From assembly GCF_008000995.1 (NCBI RefSeq), contig NZ_CP042828.1, positions 2,718,882 to 2,782,881 of the forward strand: DNA of 64,000 bases, in the 5' to 3' direction. Under the pieces are notes generated by a model. The model worked only from the letters and a program-made list of their open reading frames with translations, was not told the DNA's origin and made no database searches. The DNA comes from Ruania zhangjianzhongii. GTDB taxonomy: Bacteria > Actinomycetota > Actinomycetes > Actinomycetales > Beutenbergiaceae. Positions 39,864-48,822 of the stretch are shown one piece after another. Both the position numbers and the translations under genes were made by a program. Every line of letters starts with the position of its first letter. Position 1 is the stretch's first letter.

Positions 39864-40460
39864 GACGCCTTCACCTCCCTCACGTTCTTCGGTGAGCTAT
39901 TCGGGTCGCTAATCGTCTCATACTGCCGTTCGAGTGTACGTTCTATTCTACGCTCGCCCACTGACAATCTGCAGAGGTGCGACACGCCCGGATCGACCGC
40001 GCTGGTCGGCAGCACACACTGAACGCGACTCGCGCCGAGGCATGGGCTCGCCGACTCCTCGGCCTCGCATTTTCTGGACGATTTCCCACATTGCAGCAAC
40101 CCTGCCACTAGGCGAGACCTTCGCGTCGCCGCGGCCTCACGGGTTGTGGATATCGCGGCATGAAACGGACATCACGCGGAGATGTGGCGGATAAGTGGGC
40201 AAAACATTAGCCAGCACACGAATCGTTCGGAGCGCATAGCGCAACGGCGGGACTTCATCAATGAGTGGCGATATTGTCAGTCCCAGCATGATCCCGAGCC
40301 GCTGACCTGCTTCGCCGGTCGCCGCTGACTCGCTCTGCCGGTCGCCGCTGACTCGCTCTGCCGGTAGCGCTCCCGTTCGCGGGGCGACCCGAGCATCGGG
40401 ACCACCGGCTTCCACAGCCCTACGTGCACGCCGTCGGTGTCTCGTGGTGAGATCTGCACT
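39864..40460. other. 597-base intergenic region of lower GC between HNH gene and priA
   Basis: The left two thirds (about 39890-40260) are clearly richer in A/T than the rest of the window and contain short reading frames with no coding-like third-position bias. They probably hold the reverse-strand promoter of the endonuclease gene; TACACT on the reverse strand (complement of 39936-39941) is a candidate -10. The right end has three 23-base tandem repeats and then the priA start. I recognise no RNA gene or conserved protein. Confidence 0.5.
40298..40366. repeat. Three 23-base tandem repeats upstream of priA
   Basis: Units start at 40298, 40321 and 40344. The last two are GCCGCTGACTCGCTCTGCCGG followed by TC or TA; the first differs at three or four positions. 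They lie about 95 bases before priA. Confidence 0.9.
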
Positions 40461-42569
40461 GTGACCGAGACCCATCAGCCCAGTCTGCTCGACGTGCGCA
40501 GCGCGCCACGTCCGCAGTCGGACGTGGCCGGTGTGGCACAGGTTCTGGTGGACGTGGCGCTGCCGCATCTCGATCACACCTTCGACTACGCGATCCCCAC
40601 GAAGTTCGCCCACCAAGTCAAACCGGGTGTCCGGGTCAAGGTCCGCTTCGCGGGCGTGGAGCGCGACGGCTTCGTCCTCGGCCGCAGCACCAGCTCCACG
40701 CACGAAGGCTCGCTCGCCCCGCTCCGGCGGGTGGTCTCCGACGTCCCGGTGCTTACCGCAGCGGTGTTCGACCTCGCCCGACAGGTGGCGGCCCACTATG
40801 CCGGCACCACGATGGACGTCCTCCGGATGGCAGTGCCGCCTCGGCACGCCCAGACGGAGAAGTCAGTCTTCGAGAAGCCGGCCGTCGCTGCCCCACAGTG
40901 GCGTGCGGAGCCGGACTCGCTGCCCGATCCTGCCGCAGTGGAGAACTCCACGGTGCGCGAACCGGTCGCACCCGCTACCGAAGCATGGGCCCGGTATCCC
41001 GGGGGCGCTGCCTTTCTTCGCCGGATCCAAGCAGGAGAGTCACCCCGGGCGGTGTGGGCAGCGCTGCCTGGCGGGCCAGTCGTGCCCAGCGCCGACTCCG
41101 CCGCCACCGCCGCCGCCCCGCACTGGGCCGAGGCGATCACCGCGGCCGCCACCGCCAGCCGCCTCGGCGGCCGATCCACCGTCGTCTGCCTACCGGACCA
41201 GCAGGACGTGGACATTCTCAGCGCGGCGATGAAGGCCACCGGCCTCGACCATGTGGTGCTCACCGCCGAACAGGGCCGCGCGGCCCGCTACCGACGGTTC
41301 CTCCTTGCCCTGACCGGCCAGGCGCACGTAGTGATCGGCACCCGGTCGGCAGCTTTCGCCCCGGTCACCCAGCTCGGTCTGGTGGTCTGCTGGGACGACG
41401 GCGACGACCTGCACATCGAGCCGCGCGCCCCGTACCCACACATTCGCCAGATCCTCACTCTCCGGGCCCGCTCTGCCGATGCCGCCGCCCTGTTCGGCGG
41501 CTTCATCCGCACCCCCGAGGCGCAGCTGCTCGTCCGAGACGGCTGGGCCCGTTCCCTGCAGGCACCGCGCGCGGTGGTCCGGGAGCACACGCCACAGGTG
41601 CAAGCCCCCTCGGACGTCGATCTGGACCGCGAGGGTGCAGCAGGACGAGCACGGGTTCCCGGATCCGCGATCCGGCTCCTGCGCTCAGGCCTGGAGAATG
41701 GCCCGGTCCTGGTCCAGGTTCCCCGTAGTGGCTACTTGCCTGTGGTGGCATGCGCCGACTGCAGAACCCCGGCCCGATGCACGCACTGCCACGGCCCGCT
41801 GGCACTGGACGGTCACCACACCAAGGCGCGCTGCACCTGGTGCGCGCGGTCACAGCTGGACTGGCGCTGCGCGGAGTGCGAGCACACCGGTCTGCGTGCG
41901 ATGCGCGTGGGCTCCCAGCGCACCGCGGAAGAACTGGGCCGGGCATTCCCCGGCGTCGTCGTGCGCACGTCCGGGGCCGACGGCGGAGTGTTGCCCCGGG
42001 TGGAGGACGCACCAGAGCTCGTGGTCGCCACTCCCGGTGCCGAGCCGCGGACCGAGAACGGCTATGCCGCCGGGTTGCTTCTGGACGCCGCGGTGTTCAC
42101 CTCACGCCCTGAGCTCGGCGCCGGGATCGAGGCGCTGCGCCGGTGGATGCGCGCGGCGGCTTTGGTGCGTTCGAACGCGCGAGTGATGCTCCTTGGTCAC
42201 GGGGCCCCCGTTCCGGTGCAGGCACTCGTCCGGTGGGACCCGGTCGGCTATGCCGAGCGGGAGCTGGACGAGCGCACCGAGCTCGAGTTCCCGCCCATAG
42301 TGCGGATGGCCTCGGTCATTGGTGACGCGTCCGCCGTGCGTGGACTGATTCGGCGCCTGGAACTGCCGGCCGAGTCGATGCTCCTCGGCCCGGTGCAGAC
42401 GGCCGATGCACAACCCGGCGGCGAGCCGCAACTGCAAGTGTTGGCACGCGTGCAACGCGAAAGCGGGGCGGAACTAGCCCGGACGCTCACCCACGCACAA
42501 GCCATCCGCTCCGCGCGGAAAGAGGGCGGCTCGCTCCGGGTCCGGCTGGATCCGGACCGACTCGCCTGA
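40461..42569 (+). CDS. priA: Primosomal protein N' (PriA), probable helicase-inactive form
   Basis: 702-residue replication-restart protein. The N-terminal DNA-binding domain begins VAQVLVDVALPHLDHTFDYAIP. The zinc region has eight Cys in pairs: CADCRTPARCTHC and CTWCARSQLDWRCAEC. Walker A (GxGKT) is absent and the DEAH position reads WDDGDDLH, so ATPase activity is not expected. Such a degenerate PriA is known in mycobacteria and other actinobacteria. GTG 40461 follows the family N-terminus; no Shine-Dalgarno is evident. Confidence 0.92.
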   Translation: MTETHQPSLLDVRSAPRPQSDVAGVAQVLVDVALPHLDHTFDYAIPTKFAHQVKPGVRVKVRFAGVERDGFVLGRSTSSTHEGSLAPLRRVVSDVPVLTAAVFDLARQVAAHYAGTTMDVLRMAVPPRHAQTEKSVFEKPAVAAPQWRAEPDSLPDPAAVENSTVREPVAPATEAWARYPGGAAFLRRIQAGESPRAVWAALPGGPVVPSADSAATAAAPHWAEAITAAATASRLGGRSTVVCLPDQQDVDILSAAMKATGLDHVVLTAEQGRAARYRRFLLALTGQAHVVIGTRSAAFAPVTQLGLVVCWDDGDDLHIEPRAPYPHIRQILTLRARSADAAALFGGFIRTPEAQLLVRDGWARSLQAPRAVVREHTPQVQAPSDVDLDREGAAGRARVPGSAIRLLRSGLENGPVLVQVPRSGYLPVVACADCRTPARCTHCHGPLALDGHHTKARCTWCARSQLDWRCAECEHTGLRAMRVGSQRTAEELGRAFPGVVVRTSGADGGVLPRVEDAPELVVATPGAEPRTENGYAAGLLLDAAVFTSRPELGAGIEALRRWMRAAALVRSNARVMLLGHGAPVPVQALVRWDPVGYAERELDERTELEFPPIVRMASVIGDASAVRGLIRRLELPAESMLLGPVQTADAQPGGEPQLQVLARVQRESGAELARTLTHAQAIRSARKEGGSLRVRLDPDRLA

Positions 42570-42614
42570 GCGCCGTGCCGTTCCAGTCCGCCTGGATCCG
42601 GACCGACTCGCCTG
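42546..42614. repeat. 23-base direct duplication at the 3' end of priA
   Basis: CTGGATCCGGACCGACTCGC plus CTG occurs at 42546-42568, encoding the PriA C-terminus, and again at 42592-42614 downstream of the stop. The copies are identical. Confidence 0.95.
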
Positions 42615-42722
42615 CGTCCAGGCCATCTCGCCTGAACTCCCGGCCGAGCAGGTACCCGACTCCAGCCGGACACGCATTCCCGGCTGCGCCACGCCGTCGC
42701 CGGCATGTGGTGGGCTGGAGCC

Positions 42723-43337
42723 ATGACGATCGAAACGGTGGTGTTCGACTTCGGCCAGGTGCTCGTGGGGTGGGACCCTCGCCGGGTCTGGGCCGATTCC
42801 CTGACCCCAGAGCAAGCCGAGGCACTCCTCGAGGAGGTGGACTTCGCCGTCGTGAACCGCCAGCTCGATGCCGGTGCCCGCTGGGCGGACCTGCGCCCCG
42901 AGGTAGAGCGGAAGCTGGGGGAGCGGGTGGCGCACCTGGATACCTACCTGCGCGACTACCACCGGTCCCTGACCGGTCCGATCCCCGGAATGAGCGAGCT
43001 GGTCGAGGACGTGCGCCGCGCCGGTCTACGCACGGTGGGACTGACCAACTGGTCCGCGGAGACCTTTCACCACGCTCCGGCGGCCGCGCCGGTGATCGGC
43101 ACGATCACCGAAGTCCTGGTCTCCGGGCGTGAGGGAGTGGCCAAACCCGACCCGGCGATCTTCGCCCTCACCGAGACCCGCTTCGAACTCGATCCCGCGC
43201 GCACCGCCTTCCTGGACGACTCCGCAGCGAATGTGCGCGCAGCGCAGGAAGCCGGCTGGCAGGCGCATCTGTTCACCGACTCCGCCGGCGCCCGCTCCTG
43301 GCTCACTGCACTCGGGATACCGCTTCCGCCCGTCTGA
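42723..43337 (+). CDS. HAD-superfamily hydrolase, YihX-like sugar-phosphatase type
   Basis: 204-residue phosphatase. Motif I is [13 protein letters not shown] with nucleophile Asp9; the second Asp of the usual DxD is Gly, as in YihX-like glucose-1-phosphatases and some epoxide-hydrolase-type HADs. Motif II is LTNWS, the motif III Lys is in VAKPDP, and motif IV is [12 protein letters not shown] at 42723 has GGAG just upstream; the in-frame ATG at 42705 would add six residues. The substrate is uncertain. It lies between priA and fmt. Confidence 0.85.
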   Translation: MTIETVVFDFGQVLVGWDPRRVWADSLTPEQAEALLEEVDFAVVNRQLDAGARWADLRPEVERKLGERVAHLDTYLRDYHRSLTGPIPGMSELVEDVRRAGLRTVGLTNWSAETFHHAPAAAPVIGTITEVLVSGREGVAKPDPAIFALTETRFELDPARTAFLDDSAANVRAAQEAGWQAHLFTDSAGARSWLTALGIPLPPV

Positions 43338-43355
43338 TCGGCGCCCGGCGCCTTC

Positions 43356-43361
43356 TAGACT
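43356..43361 (+). promoter_or_regulatory. Leaderless-type -10 box for fmt
   Basis: TAGACT ends seven bases before the fmt ATG at 43369; no Shine-Dalgarno lies between. Confidence 0.5.
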
Positions 43362-43368
43362 GACCCGT

Positions 43369-44316
43369 ATGCGAGTTCTGTTCGCGGGGACGCCCGCGGT
43401 GGCCGTGCCGTCCCTTGAGGTCCTGACCGGCAGTGATCACGAGGTGGTCGGTGTGCTCACCCGGCCACCTGCACCCGTGGGAAGGCGGCGGGTACTCACC
43501 CCGAGCCCGGTACACGCTGCCGCGGAAGCCGCGGGACTACCCGTCCTGACCTCGAACCGGCCGCATGACGAGGACACGCTCGCGGCCCTGCGCGAGCTCG
43601 CCCCTGAGGCCGTGGCCGTGGTCGCCTACGGGGCCCTCATCCGGTCCCCGGCGTTGGAGCTGCCCCGGCACGGCTGGATCAACCTGCACTTCTCCCTGCT
43701 GCCGGCCTGGCGCGGCGCCGCCCCGGTGCAGCACGCGATCATGGCCGGCGACGAGATCACCGGGGCGAGCACGTTCCAGATCGAGGCCGGCCTGGACACC
43801 GGGCCCGTCCTTGGCACGATGACCGAGACGGTGCGTCCCCGCGACACCAGCGGGGAACTGCTCGATCGCCTCGCCCACGCCGGCGCACCGTTGCTGGTTG
43901 CCACTCTCGACGGCCTCGCCGCCGGTACCGCGCGTGCCCTCCCGCAGCCAGCCGAAGGAGTCAGCCTGGCGCCGCGCCTGATCAGCTCCGATGCCCGGGT
44001 GGACTGGAGCCTTCCGGCACATGTGGTGGACCGCCGGATCCGTGGCTGCACGCCGGCTCCGGGTGCCTGGACCAGCCGCGACGACGCTCGGTTCAAGCTC
44101 GGCCCGGTGCGCCCGCAGCCGGACGCGTCACCGCTGCGACCCGGGGAGCTTCACGCCGTGGGGGAGTCGGTGCTGGTGGGCACCGGCACGCACCCGGTGC
44201 AGCTGGACCAGGTGGCACCACCGGGGAAGAGCTGGATGTCCGCTGCCGACTGGGCACGCGGTGCGCGTCTGGAGTCCGGCGCAGCTTTCGACGGCGGAGC
44301 TGGGGTGGCCCGGTGA
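43369..44316 (+). CDS. fmt: Methionyl-tRNA formyltransferase
   Basis: 315-residue enzyme that formylates initiator Met-tRNA with 10-formyl-THF. The N-terminus [18 protein letters not shown], the active-site segment [18 protein letters not shown] and the catalytic Asp region AGLDTGPVL are all intact. The C-terminal tRNA-binding domain begins near residue 205. Its stop overlaps the rsmB GTG. Formylated initiation matters for leaderless mRNAs, which seem common here. Confidence 0.96.
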   Translation: MRVLFAGTPAVAVPSLEVLTGSDHEVVGVLTRPPAPVGRRRVLTPSPVHAAAEAAGLPVLTSNRPHDEDTLAALRELAPEAVAVVAYGALIRSPALELPRHGWINLHFSLLPAWRGAAPVQHAIMAGDEITGASTFQIEAGLDTGPVLGTMTETVRPRDTSGELLDRLAHAGAPLLVATLDGLAAGTARALPQPAEGVSLAPRLISSDARVDWSLPAHVVDRRIRGCTPAPGAWTSRDDARFKLGPVRPQPDASPLRPGELHAVGESVLVGTGTHPVQLDQVAPPGKSWMSAADWARGARLESGAAFDGGAGVAR

Positions 44317-45968
44317 ACGCGCCTGGCCAGGGAGGTCGCACAGGTGGCGGCTCGGGTCACGGTGGCGGCTCAGCCGGCCGCGGAGGCCGGCCAGGTGGCG
44401 GCTCTGGTCGCAGCGGCGGCGGGCCGGGGCGTGACCGGCGCCCGAGCCACGGCCAGCGGCCGGACCACGGCCAGCGGCCCGAGCGCGGCAAGCGGCCGGA
44501 CCGGGGCGAACGTCCGAACCGGGGCGAACGTCCGAACCGGGGCCAGCACTCCGACCGCAGCCGGCAGGCACCGCGGGAGCGCGCTCGCTCGACCGACCCC
44601 GCCCGCCGTGCCGCCTGGGACGCGCTGCGCGCCGTGGCCGAAAGCGATGCCTATGCCAATCTCGTTCTCCCACCGCTGCTGCGGGAACGCCGAATCACCG
44701 GGCGGGACGCCGCGTTCGCCACTGAGCTGGCTTACGGCACGCTGCGGCTGCGCGGCCGGTACGACGCCGTGCTTGCGACCGTCGCCGACCGCCCCCTGAC
44801 CACGCTCGACCCACCGGTGCTGGACGCGCTGCGCCTGGGCGTGCACCAGCTCCTCGGGATGCGGGTGCCCGACCACGCCGCGGTGTCCGCCACTGTGGGC
44901 CTGGCCCGAGACGCGATCGGCGCCGGACCCGCCCAGTTCGTGAACGCGATCCTGCGCAAGGTCGCGGGCCAGGACCTGGACCAGTGGCTCGAGCAGATCA
45001 GCGCCGATGCGAAGGATGAGACCGAACGACTCGCCATCGGTGGCTCGCACCCGGCCTGGATGGTGCGGGCCTTCCGGCAAGCGCTGGCCGAGACCCCGAC
45101 CGGCTCCGGCGACCTGCCTGAGCTCCTCGCGGCGAACAACGAGCCGCCAGCGGTGCACGTGGCGCTGCGGCCCGGCCTGGTCGACGCCGAGGAGATCCAC
45201 GGAACCCGCCCGGGCCGCTGGACCGACACCGCCCGTGTCCTCACCGCCGGTGATCCGCATGCCATCCCGGCAGTGCGGGAGGCCCGCGCCGGGATCCAGG
45301 ACGAGGGCAGTCAGCTGGTCACCCTGGTGGCTGCGGCGGCACCGGTGGCCGGCAGCGATCGGGCTTGGCTGGACCTGTGTGCCGGTCCCGGCGGCAAGGC
45401 TGCGCTGTTCGGCGGGCTGCTCGCCGAACGGGACGCCGGTGGTGAGCTGCTCGCCAACGAGGTGGCTGAGCATCGCGCCCGGCTGGTCCGCTCCTCCACC
45501 GCCGCCGTGCGGCAGCGACTGCCCGGGCTCGAGGTCCGCACCGGCGATGGCCGAGAGCTGGGCGCCGACCTGCCCGATCACTTTGACCGGGCCCTGGTGG
45601 ACGTCCCGTGCACCGGCCTGGGCGCGCTGCGCCGCCGGCCCGAGGCCCGATGGCGCCGCAGTGCCAGCGATCTGGCTGAGCTCGGCATGCTGCAGCGCGA
45701 GCTACTCGCCTCCGCCCTCGCCGCTGTGCGACCCGGGGGAGTGGTCACCTACGTGACCTGCTCCCCGCACGTGGCCGAGACCCGACTGGTGGTCGAGGAC
45801 GTGCTCGGACGCACCCGGAACGGCGAAGTGCTGGACGCCGTCGAGATCGCCGCCGGAGTCACCACAACCCCGCTGACCGACCAGAGCGGCCCGTATCTGC
45901 AGCTGTGGCCACACCGGCACGGTACGGATGCGATGTTCTGCGCCGTGATTCGCCGCACCGGCCAGTAG
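44313..45968 (+). CDS. rsmB: 16S rRNA cytosine-967 C5-methyltransferase with Gly/Arg-rich N-terminal extension
   Basis: 551 residues. The first 90 are an unusual low-complexity region: Gly/Ser/Arg-rich (1-45), then six 6-residue units of [12 protein letters not shown] type (46-81). A NusB-like RNA-binding domain (about 95-230) and the SAM-dependent methyltransferase follow. The latter shows [16 protein letters not shown], the motif IV Cys in [15 protein letters not shown] and the motif VI Cys in TCSPH. The extension looks like an RGG-type RNA-binding tail. GTG overlaps the fmt stop. Confidence 0.94.
   Translation: MNAPGQGGRTGGGSGHGGGSAGRGGRPGGGSGRSGGGPGRDRRPSHGQRPDHGQRPERGKRPDRGERPNRGERPNRGQHSDRSRQAPRERARSTDPARRAAWDALRAVAESDAYANLVLPPLLRERRITGRDAAFATELAYGTLRLRGRYDAVLATVADRPLTTLDPPVLDALRLGVHQLLGMRVPDHAAVSATVGLARDAIGAGPAQFVNAILRKVAGQDLDQWLEQISADAKDETERLAIGGSHPAWMVRAFRQALAETPTGSGDLPELLAANNEPPAVHVALRPGLVDAEEIHGTRPGRWTDTARVLTAGDPHAIPAVREARAGIQDEGSQLVTLVAAAAPVAGSDRAWLDLCAGPGGKAALFGGLLAERDAGGELLANEVAEHRARLVRSSTAAVRQRLPGLEVRTGDGRELGADLPDHFDRALVDVPCTGLGALRRRPEARWRRSASDLAELGMLQRELLASALAAVRPGGVVTYVTCSPHVAETRLVVEDVLGRTRNGEVLDAVEIAAGVTTTPLTDQSGPYLQLWPHRHGTDAMFCAVIRRTGQ
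44448..44555 (+). repeat. Six 18-base in-frame repeats in rsmB
   Basis: Six consecutive 18-base units encode six-residue repeats of the form (H/R)-G-(Q/K/E)-R-P-(D/E/N), the last diverged to RGQHSD. Two adjacent copies encoding RGERPN are identical in DNA sequence, indicating recent duplication. Confidence 0.9.
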
Positions 45969-45971
45969 TCT
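45966..45971 (+). promoter_or_regulatory. Leaderless-type -10 box for rpe
   Basis: TAGTCT includes the rsmB TAG stop codon and ends six bases before the rpe ATG at 45978. Confidence 0.5.
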
Positions 45972-45977
45972 CAGGCC

Positions 45978-46643
45978 ATGGCGATCCTCATCTCCCCGAG
46001 CGTGCTGAACTCGGACCTGGCGCACCTGGCCGACGAGGTCGGCCGGATAGGTGCCGCGGACTATGTCCACCTGGACGTGATGGACAACCACTTCGTTCCC
46101 AATCTCACCTTCGGTCTGCCGGTGGTGGAGAAGGTGATCGCGAGCACCGGGCTCCCCGCCGATGTGCACCTGATGATCGAGAAGCCGGACGTCTGGGCAC
46201 CGGCCTACGCCGAAGCCGGCGCCGCCTCGGTCACCTTCCACGCCGAAGCCTCAGCGGCACCCGTGCGGTTGGCCCGGGAGCTGCGCCAGCTCGGCGCACG
46301 CGCGGCGATCGCGCTGCGGCCGGGCACCGGGGTGGAGCCCTACCTGGACCTGCTCACCGAGTTCGACATGGTGCTGGTGATGACCGTGGAACCAGGGTTC
46401 GGCGGCCAGTCCTTCATCACCGGAACCCTGCCGAAGATCAGGCGCACCCGAGAGGCGATCACCGCGCTCGGACGGGACATCTGGATCCAGGTGGACGGCG
46501 GCGTCTCCACCGGCACCATCGCCCAGGCCGCCGGCGCCGGAGCCAACATGTTCGTCGCCGGGTCGGCCGTCTACCGGGCCGAGGACCCGAACGCCGAGAT
46601 CGAGGCATTGCGTGCCCTGGCCACCGACGCCTACCGGGGCTGA
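45978..46643 (+). CDS. rpe: Ribulose-phosphate 3-epimerase
   Basis: 221-residue TIM-barrel enzyme interconverting ribulose-5-P and xylulose-5-P. The metal and catalytic residues lie in [27 protein letters not shown] and [12 protein letters not shown], with the phosphate-binding VDGGVS. It starts ten bases after rsmB and is followed by a 207-base spacer and the FMN riboswitch. Confidence 0.96.
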   Translation: MAILISPSVLNSDLAHLADEVGRIGAADYVHLDVMDNHFVPNLTFGLPVVEKVIASTGLPADVHLMIEKPDVWAPAYAEAGAASVTFHAEASAAPVRLARELRQLGARAAIALRPGTGVEPYLDLLTEFDMVLVMTVEPGFGGQSFITGTLPKIRRTREAITALGRDIWIQVDGGVSTGTIAQAAGAGANMFVAGSAVYRAEDPNAEIEALRALATDAYRG

Positions 46644-46777
46644 GCCGACCCTCCGACCGCAGGTCCCGTCGATCTGCCCCCGATCGCGATTCACTGCGCA
46701 TCCCGGGCACGTCGAGTGGGCGGGGCTCGAGCGCGCAGGGAGATCTCAGGGGTGGGGAGCACGGTGGGGCCTCATCT

Positions 46778-46799
46778 CGGGTGTGGCTCAGCACACCCG
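46778..46799 (+). terminator. Possible terminator hairpin downstream of rpe
   Basis: Perfect arms CGGGTGTG (46778-46785) and CACACCCG (46792-46799) close a six-base loop, between rpe and the riboswitch promoter region. No T-run follows. The rest of the spacer (46644-46777) shows nothing recognisable. Confidence 0.4.
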
Positions 46800-46806
46800 G
46801 CCGCCC

Positions 46807-46835
46807 TGTCGACGTCTTAGCCGGTATGCGATACT
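46807..46835 (+). promoter_or_regulatory. Candidate promoter of the riboflavin uptake unit
   Basis: TGTCGA (46807-46812) and GATACT (46830-46835) are 17 bases apart, just before the riboswitch aptamer. The -10 is reasonable and the -35 weak. Confidence 0.35.
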
Positions 46836-46850
46836 AGAGAACGAGTTCAA

Positions 46851-46974
46851 CGTGCTCCGGGGTCGGTGAAAGTCCGAACCGGCGGTGATAGTCCGCGACC
46901 CGGCCATTTCGGTGGCCGGTTGACCTGGTGAAATTCCGGGACCGACGGTTAAAGTCCGGATGGGAGGTAGCACG
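46851..46974 (+). promoter_or_regulatory. FMN riboswitch (RFN element)
   Basis: The aptamer is closed by a perfect P1 stem: CGTGCT (46851-46856) with AGCACG (46969-46974). Inside are the conserved RFN segments GGTGAAAGTCC, ACCGGCGGTGATAGTCCGCG, a variable stem (GGCCA...TGGCC), CTGGTGAAATTCC, and ACGGTTAAAGTCCGGATGGG. The element senses FMN. Downstream are a CGTCGG/CCGACG stem and a hairpin with arms GGGATGG and CCATCCC (46999-47025). Without a T-run, translational control or Rho-dependent termination is more likely than intrinsic termination. It controls the two transport genes below. Confidence 0.93.
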
Positions 46975-47064
46975 CGGCGTCGGCACGCCCGACGTCGAGG
47001 GATGGGTGGCGCCGCGCACCATCCCGGCCCCGGGTATGCACTTGGGGAAGGGAAACACAGACCG

Positions 47065-47817
47065 GTGCAGCGAGCAGCCACATCGCGGCAGATGATTGCC
47101 GCCCCGGTGATCTTCGCCGTCGCCGTACTGGCGCTGTGGCAGGCGAGCAGCCTGCTCGTCCCCTCCCGGGTGCTACCCGCGCCGAGCGATCTCGCCGGTC
47201 GGCTGCTGCTCGAGCTGACCGACGGCGGAATCCTCGGCTATGCCTCTGTCACCCTCTCGGAGAGCTTCTTGGGATGCCTCCTCGGCCTCCTGGTCGCCCT
47301 CCCGTTGGGCTATCTGGTGGCACATTCCGCGTGGGCGAACCGTGCGATCGGTCCGTATCTGGCCGCATCGCAGGCGATCCCCGCCGTCGCACTGGCACCG
47401 CTGATCGTGATCTGGTTCGGATACGGCCAGTTCCCGATCTCGCTGCTGTGCGCGCTCCTGGTCTTCTTCCCGATCTTCGTCAACACCCAGCTCGGGCTGA
47501 CCACACTGGACGAGGACATCGTCGGTGCCGCGCAGCTCGACGGCGCGGGCCGGTGGCGGCGACTGATCTGGATCGAGGCGCCGATGGCGCTGCCGGCGCT
47601 GCTCGCCGGGATCCGGAACGGGTTCGTGCTCTCGGTCACCGGCGCGGTGGTCGGGGAGTTCGTGATGGGTGGCGAGGGCCTCGGCCTGTTGCTCTCCGTC
47701 TATCGGGACCGCTCGGACACCGAGGGAATGTTCGCCACGCTCATCGTCCTGGCCGCCTGTGCGGTCGGGATCTATCTACTGATGCGAGCTCTGGAGAGGC
47801 GAGTGCGATGGTGGTGA
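47065..47817 (+). CDS. ribX: ABC transporter permease, probable riboflavin uptake (RibX-like)
   Basis: 250-residue permease of the SsuC/ThiX/NMT1-associated family with about six membrane segments. The EAA cytoplasmic loop for ATPase contact is AAQLDGAGRWRRLIWIEAP. It lies 90 bases downstream of an FMN riboswitch and overlaps the gene for a THI5-like binding protein, the arrangement described for RibXY riboflavin transporters. GTG 47065 has GGGGAAGGG upstream; ATG 47092 is an alternative. No ATPase gene is adjacent. The specificity rests on context. Confidence 0.82.
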   Translation: MQRAATSRQMIAAPVIFAVAVLALWQASSLLVPSRVLPAPSDLAGRLLLELTDGGILGYASVTLSESFLGCLLGLLVALPLGYLVAHSAWANRAIGPYLAASQAIPAVALAPLIVIWFGYGQFPISLLCALLVFFPIFVNTQLGLTTLDEDIVGAAQLDGAGRWRRLIWIEAPMALPALLAGIRNGFVLSVTGAVVGEFVMGGEGLGLLLSVYRDRSDTEGMFATLIVLAACAVGIYLLMRALERRVRWW

Positions 47818-48812
47818 CCCGACGACAGCTGATCGCGGGAGCGGTGGCGGCCACGGGCCTGGTGGCCCTGGCCGGCTGCTCCGGCGAGACCGAGAACGGC
47901 GATGGCGAACTGCCACACCTCACCCTCGGTCTGACCTATGTTCCGAACGTGCAGTTCGCACCGTTCTACCTGGCCGCGCAGAACGGCTACTTCACCGATG
48001 CCGGAGTGGACGTCACGCTGCGCCACCACGGCGAGTCCGAGGACCTGTTCGGTGCCCTCAGCGGGGGCAGCGAGGACCTGGTGGTCGCTGGCGGGGACGA
48101 GATGATGCAGGCCCGCGATCAGGGCGTGCCGGTGGTGGACATCGCAACGATCTACACCAGCTACCCGGTCGCCCTGATCGTGCCCACCGACTCCGAGATC
48201 ACGGAACCGGAGGACCTGGCCGGCCGGTCCGTGGGTATCCCGGGGCCGTTCGGCGAGACCTACTTCGGGCTGCTGGCGATGCTGCGCGCCGCCGAGCTCA
48301 CCGAGGACGATGTGGACATCCAGCATATCGGCTTCACCCAGCAGGATGCGCTCAGCGAGGGCCATGTGGACGCGGTGATGGGCTACAGCAACAACGACAT
48401 CCCGCAGTTCGCGGCTACCGGTCTGGACGTGCGAGCCGTACCGCTCGGGAACGTGCCCCTGGTCGGCATCGGCCTGGGCACCACCGACGAGTTGCTCGCC
48501 TCGAACACCGATGCGCTGCGCGGTGTGGTGCAGGCTGTCGGCCGGGCGGTGGCGGACATCGTCGCGGACCCGGCGGTGGGCGTGCAGGCTGCCGCCGAGG
48601 AGATCCCCGGCACGCTGGACGAGCAGCAGGAGGCGATCATGACCGCCACGATGGCCGCCACTGTGCCGCTGTACGGCGATCTCAGCACGCCGTTCGGGCT
48701 GCACACCGGGCCGTGGGAGGAGATGTCGGCGTTTCTGGCCGACGCCGGCCTGACCAGTGAGCAGGTGCCCGCGCAGGAGGCGTACACCGATGTACTGATC
48801 GAGGCCGAGTAG
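47808..48812 (+). CDS. ribY: THI5/NMT1-like substrate-binding lipoprotein, probable riboflavin binder (RibY-like)
   Basis: 334-residue extracytoplasmic binding protein. The signal peptide has a twin-arginine motif (TRRQLI, residues 4-9), a hydrophobic core and a lipobox LAGC with Cys24, so a Tat-exported lipoprotein is likely; tatA and tatC are in this window. The mature part has the NMT1/THI5 pattern [15 protein letters not shown] and later [13 protein letters not shown], with GYSNNDIPQ in the hinge. Its ATG overlaps the permease end by ten bases. Riboflavin or a precursor is inferred from the FMN riboswitch. Confidence 0.82.
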   Translation: MVVTRRQLIAGAVAATGLVALAGCSGETENGDGELPHLTLGLTYVPNVQFAPFYLAAQNGYFTDAGVDVTLRHHGESEDLFGALSGGSEDLVVAGGDEMMQARDQGVPVVDIATIYTSYPVALIVPTDSEITEPEDLAGRSVGIPGPFGETYFGLLAMLRAAELTEDDVDIQHIGFTQQDALSEGHVDAVMGYSNNDIPQFAATGLDVRAVPLGNVPLVGIGLGTTDELLASNTDALRGVVQAVGRAVADIVADPAVGVQAAAEEIPGTLDEQQEAIMTATMAATVPLYGDLSTPFGLHTGPWEEMSAFLADAGLTSEQVPAQEAYTDVLIEAE

Positions 48813-48815
48813 GCT
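48810..48815 (+). promoter_or_regulatory. Leaderless-type -10 box for hisE
   Basis: TAGGCT includes the ribY stop codon (TAG) and ends seven bases before GTG 48823. This gives hisE-hisG a promoter independent of the riboswitch. Confidence 0.45.
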
Positions 48816-48822
48816 CTTGCGG

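Noticed and set aside
39864..40460. Small genes in the gap before priA (frames of 60-240 codons on both strands)
   Set aside because: They lack third-position GC bias, ribosome-binding sites and recognisable motifs; the longest runs antisense into priA.
42705..43337. DxD-type HAD phosphatase with full catalytic pair
   Set aside because: Motif I reads DFG, so the acid/base Asp is missing; it was kept as a YihX-like member rather than a classical DxD phosphatase.
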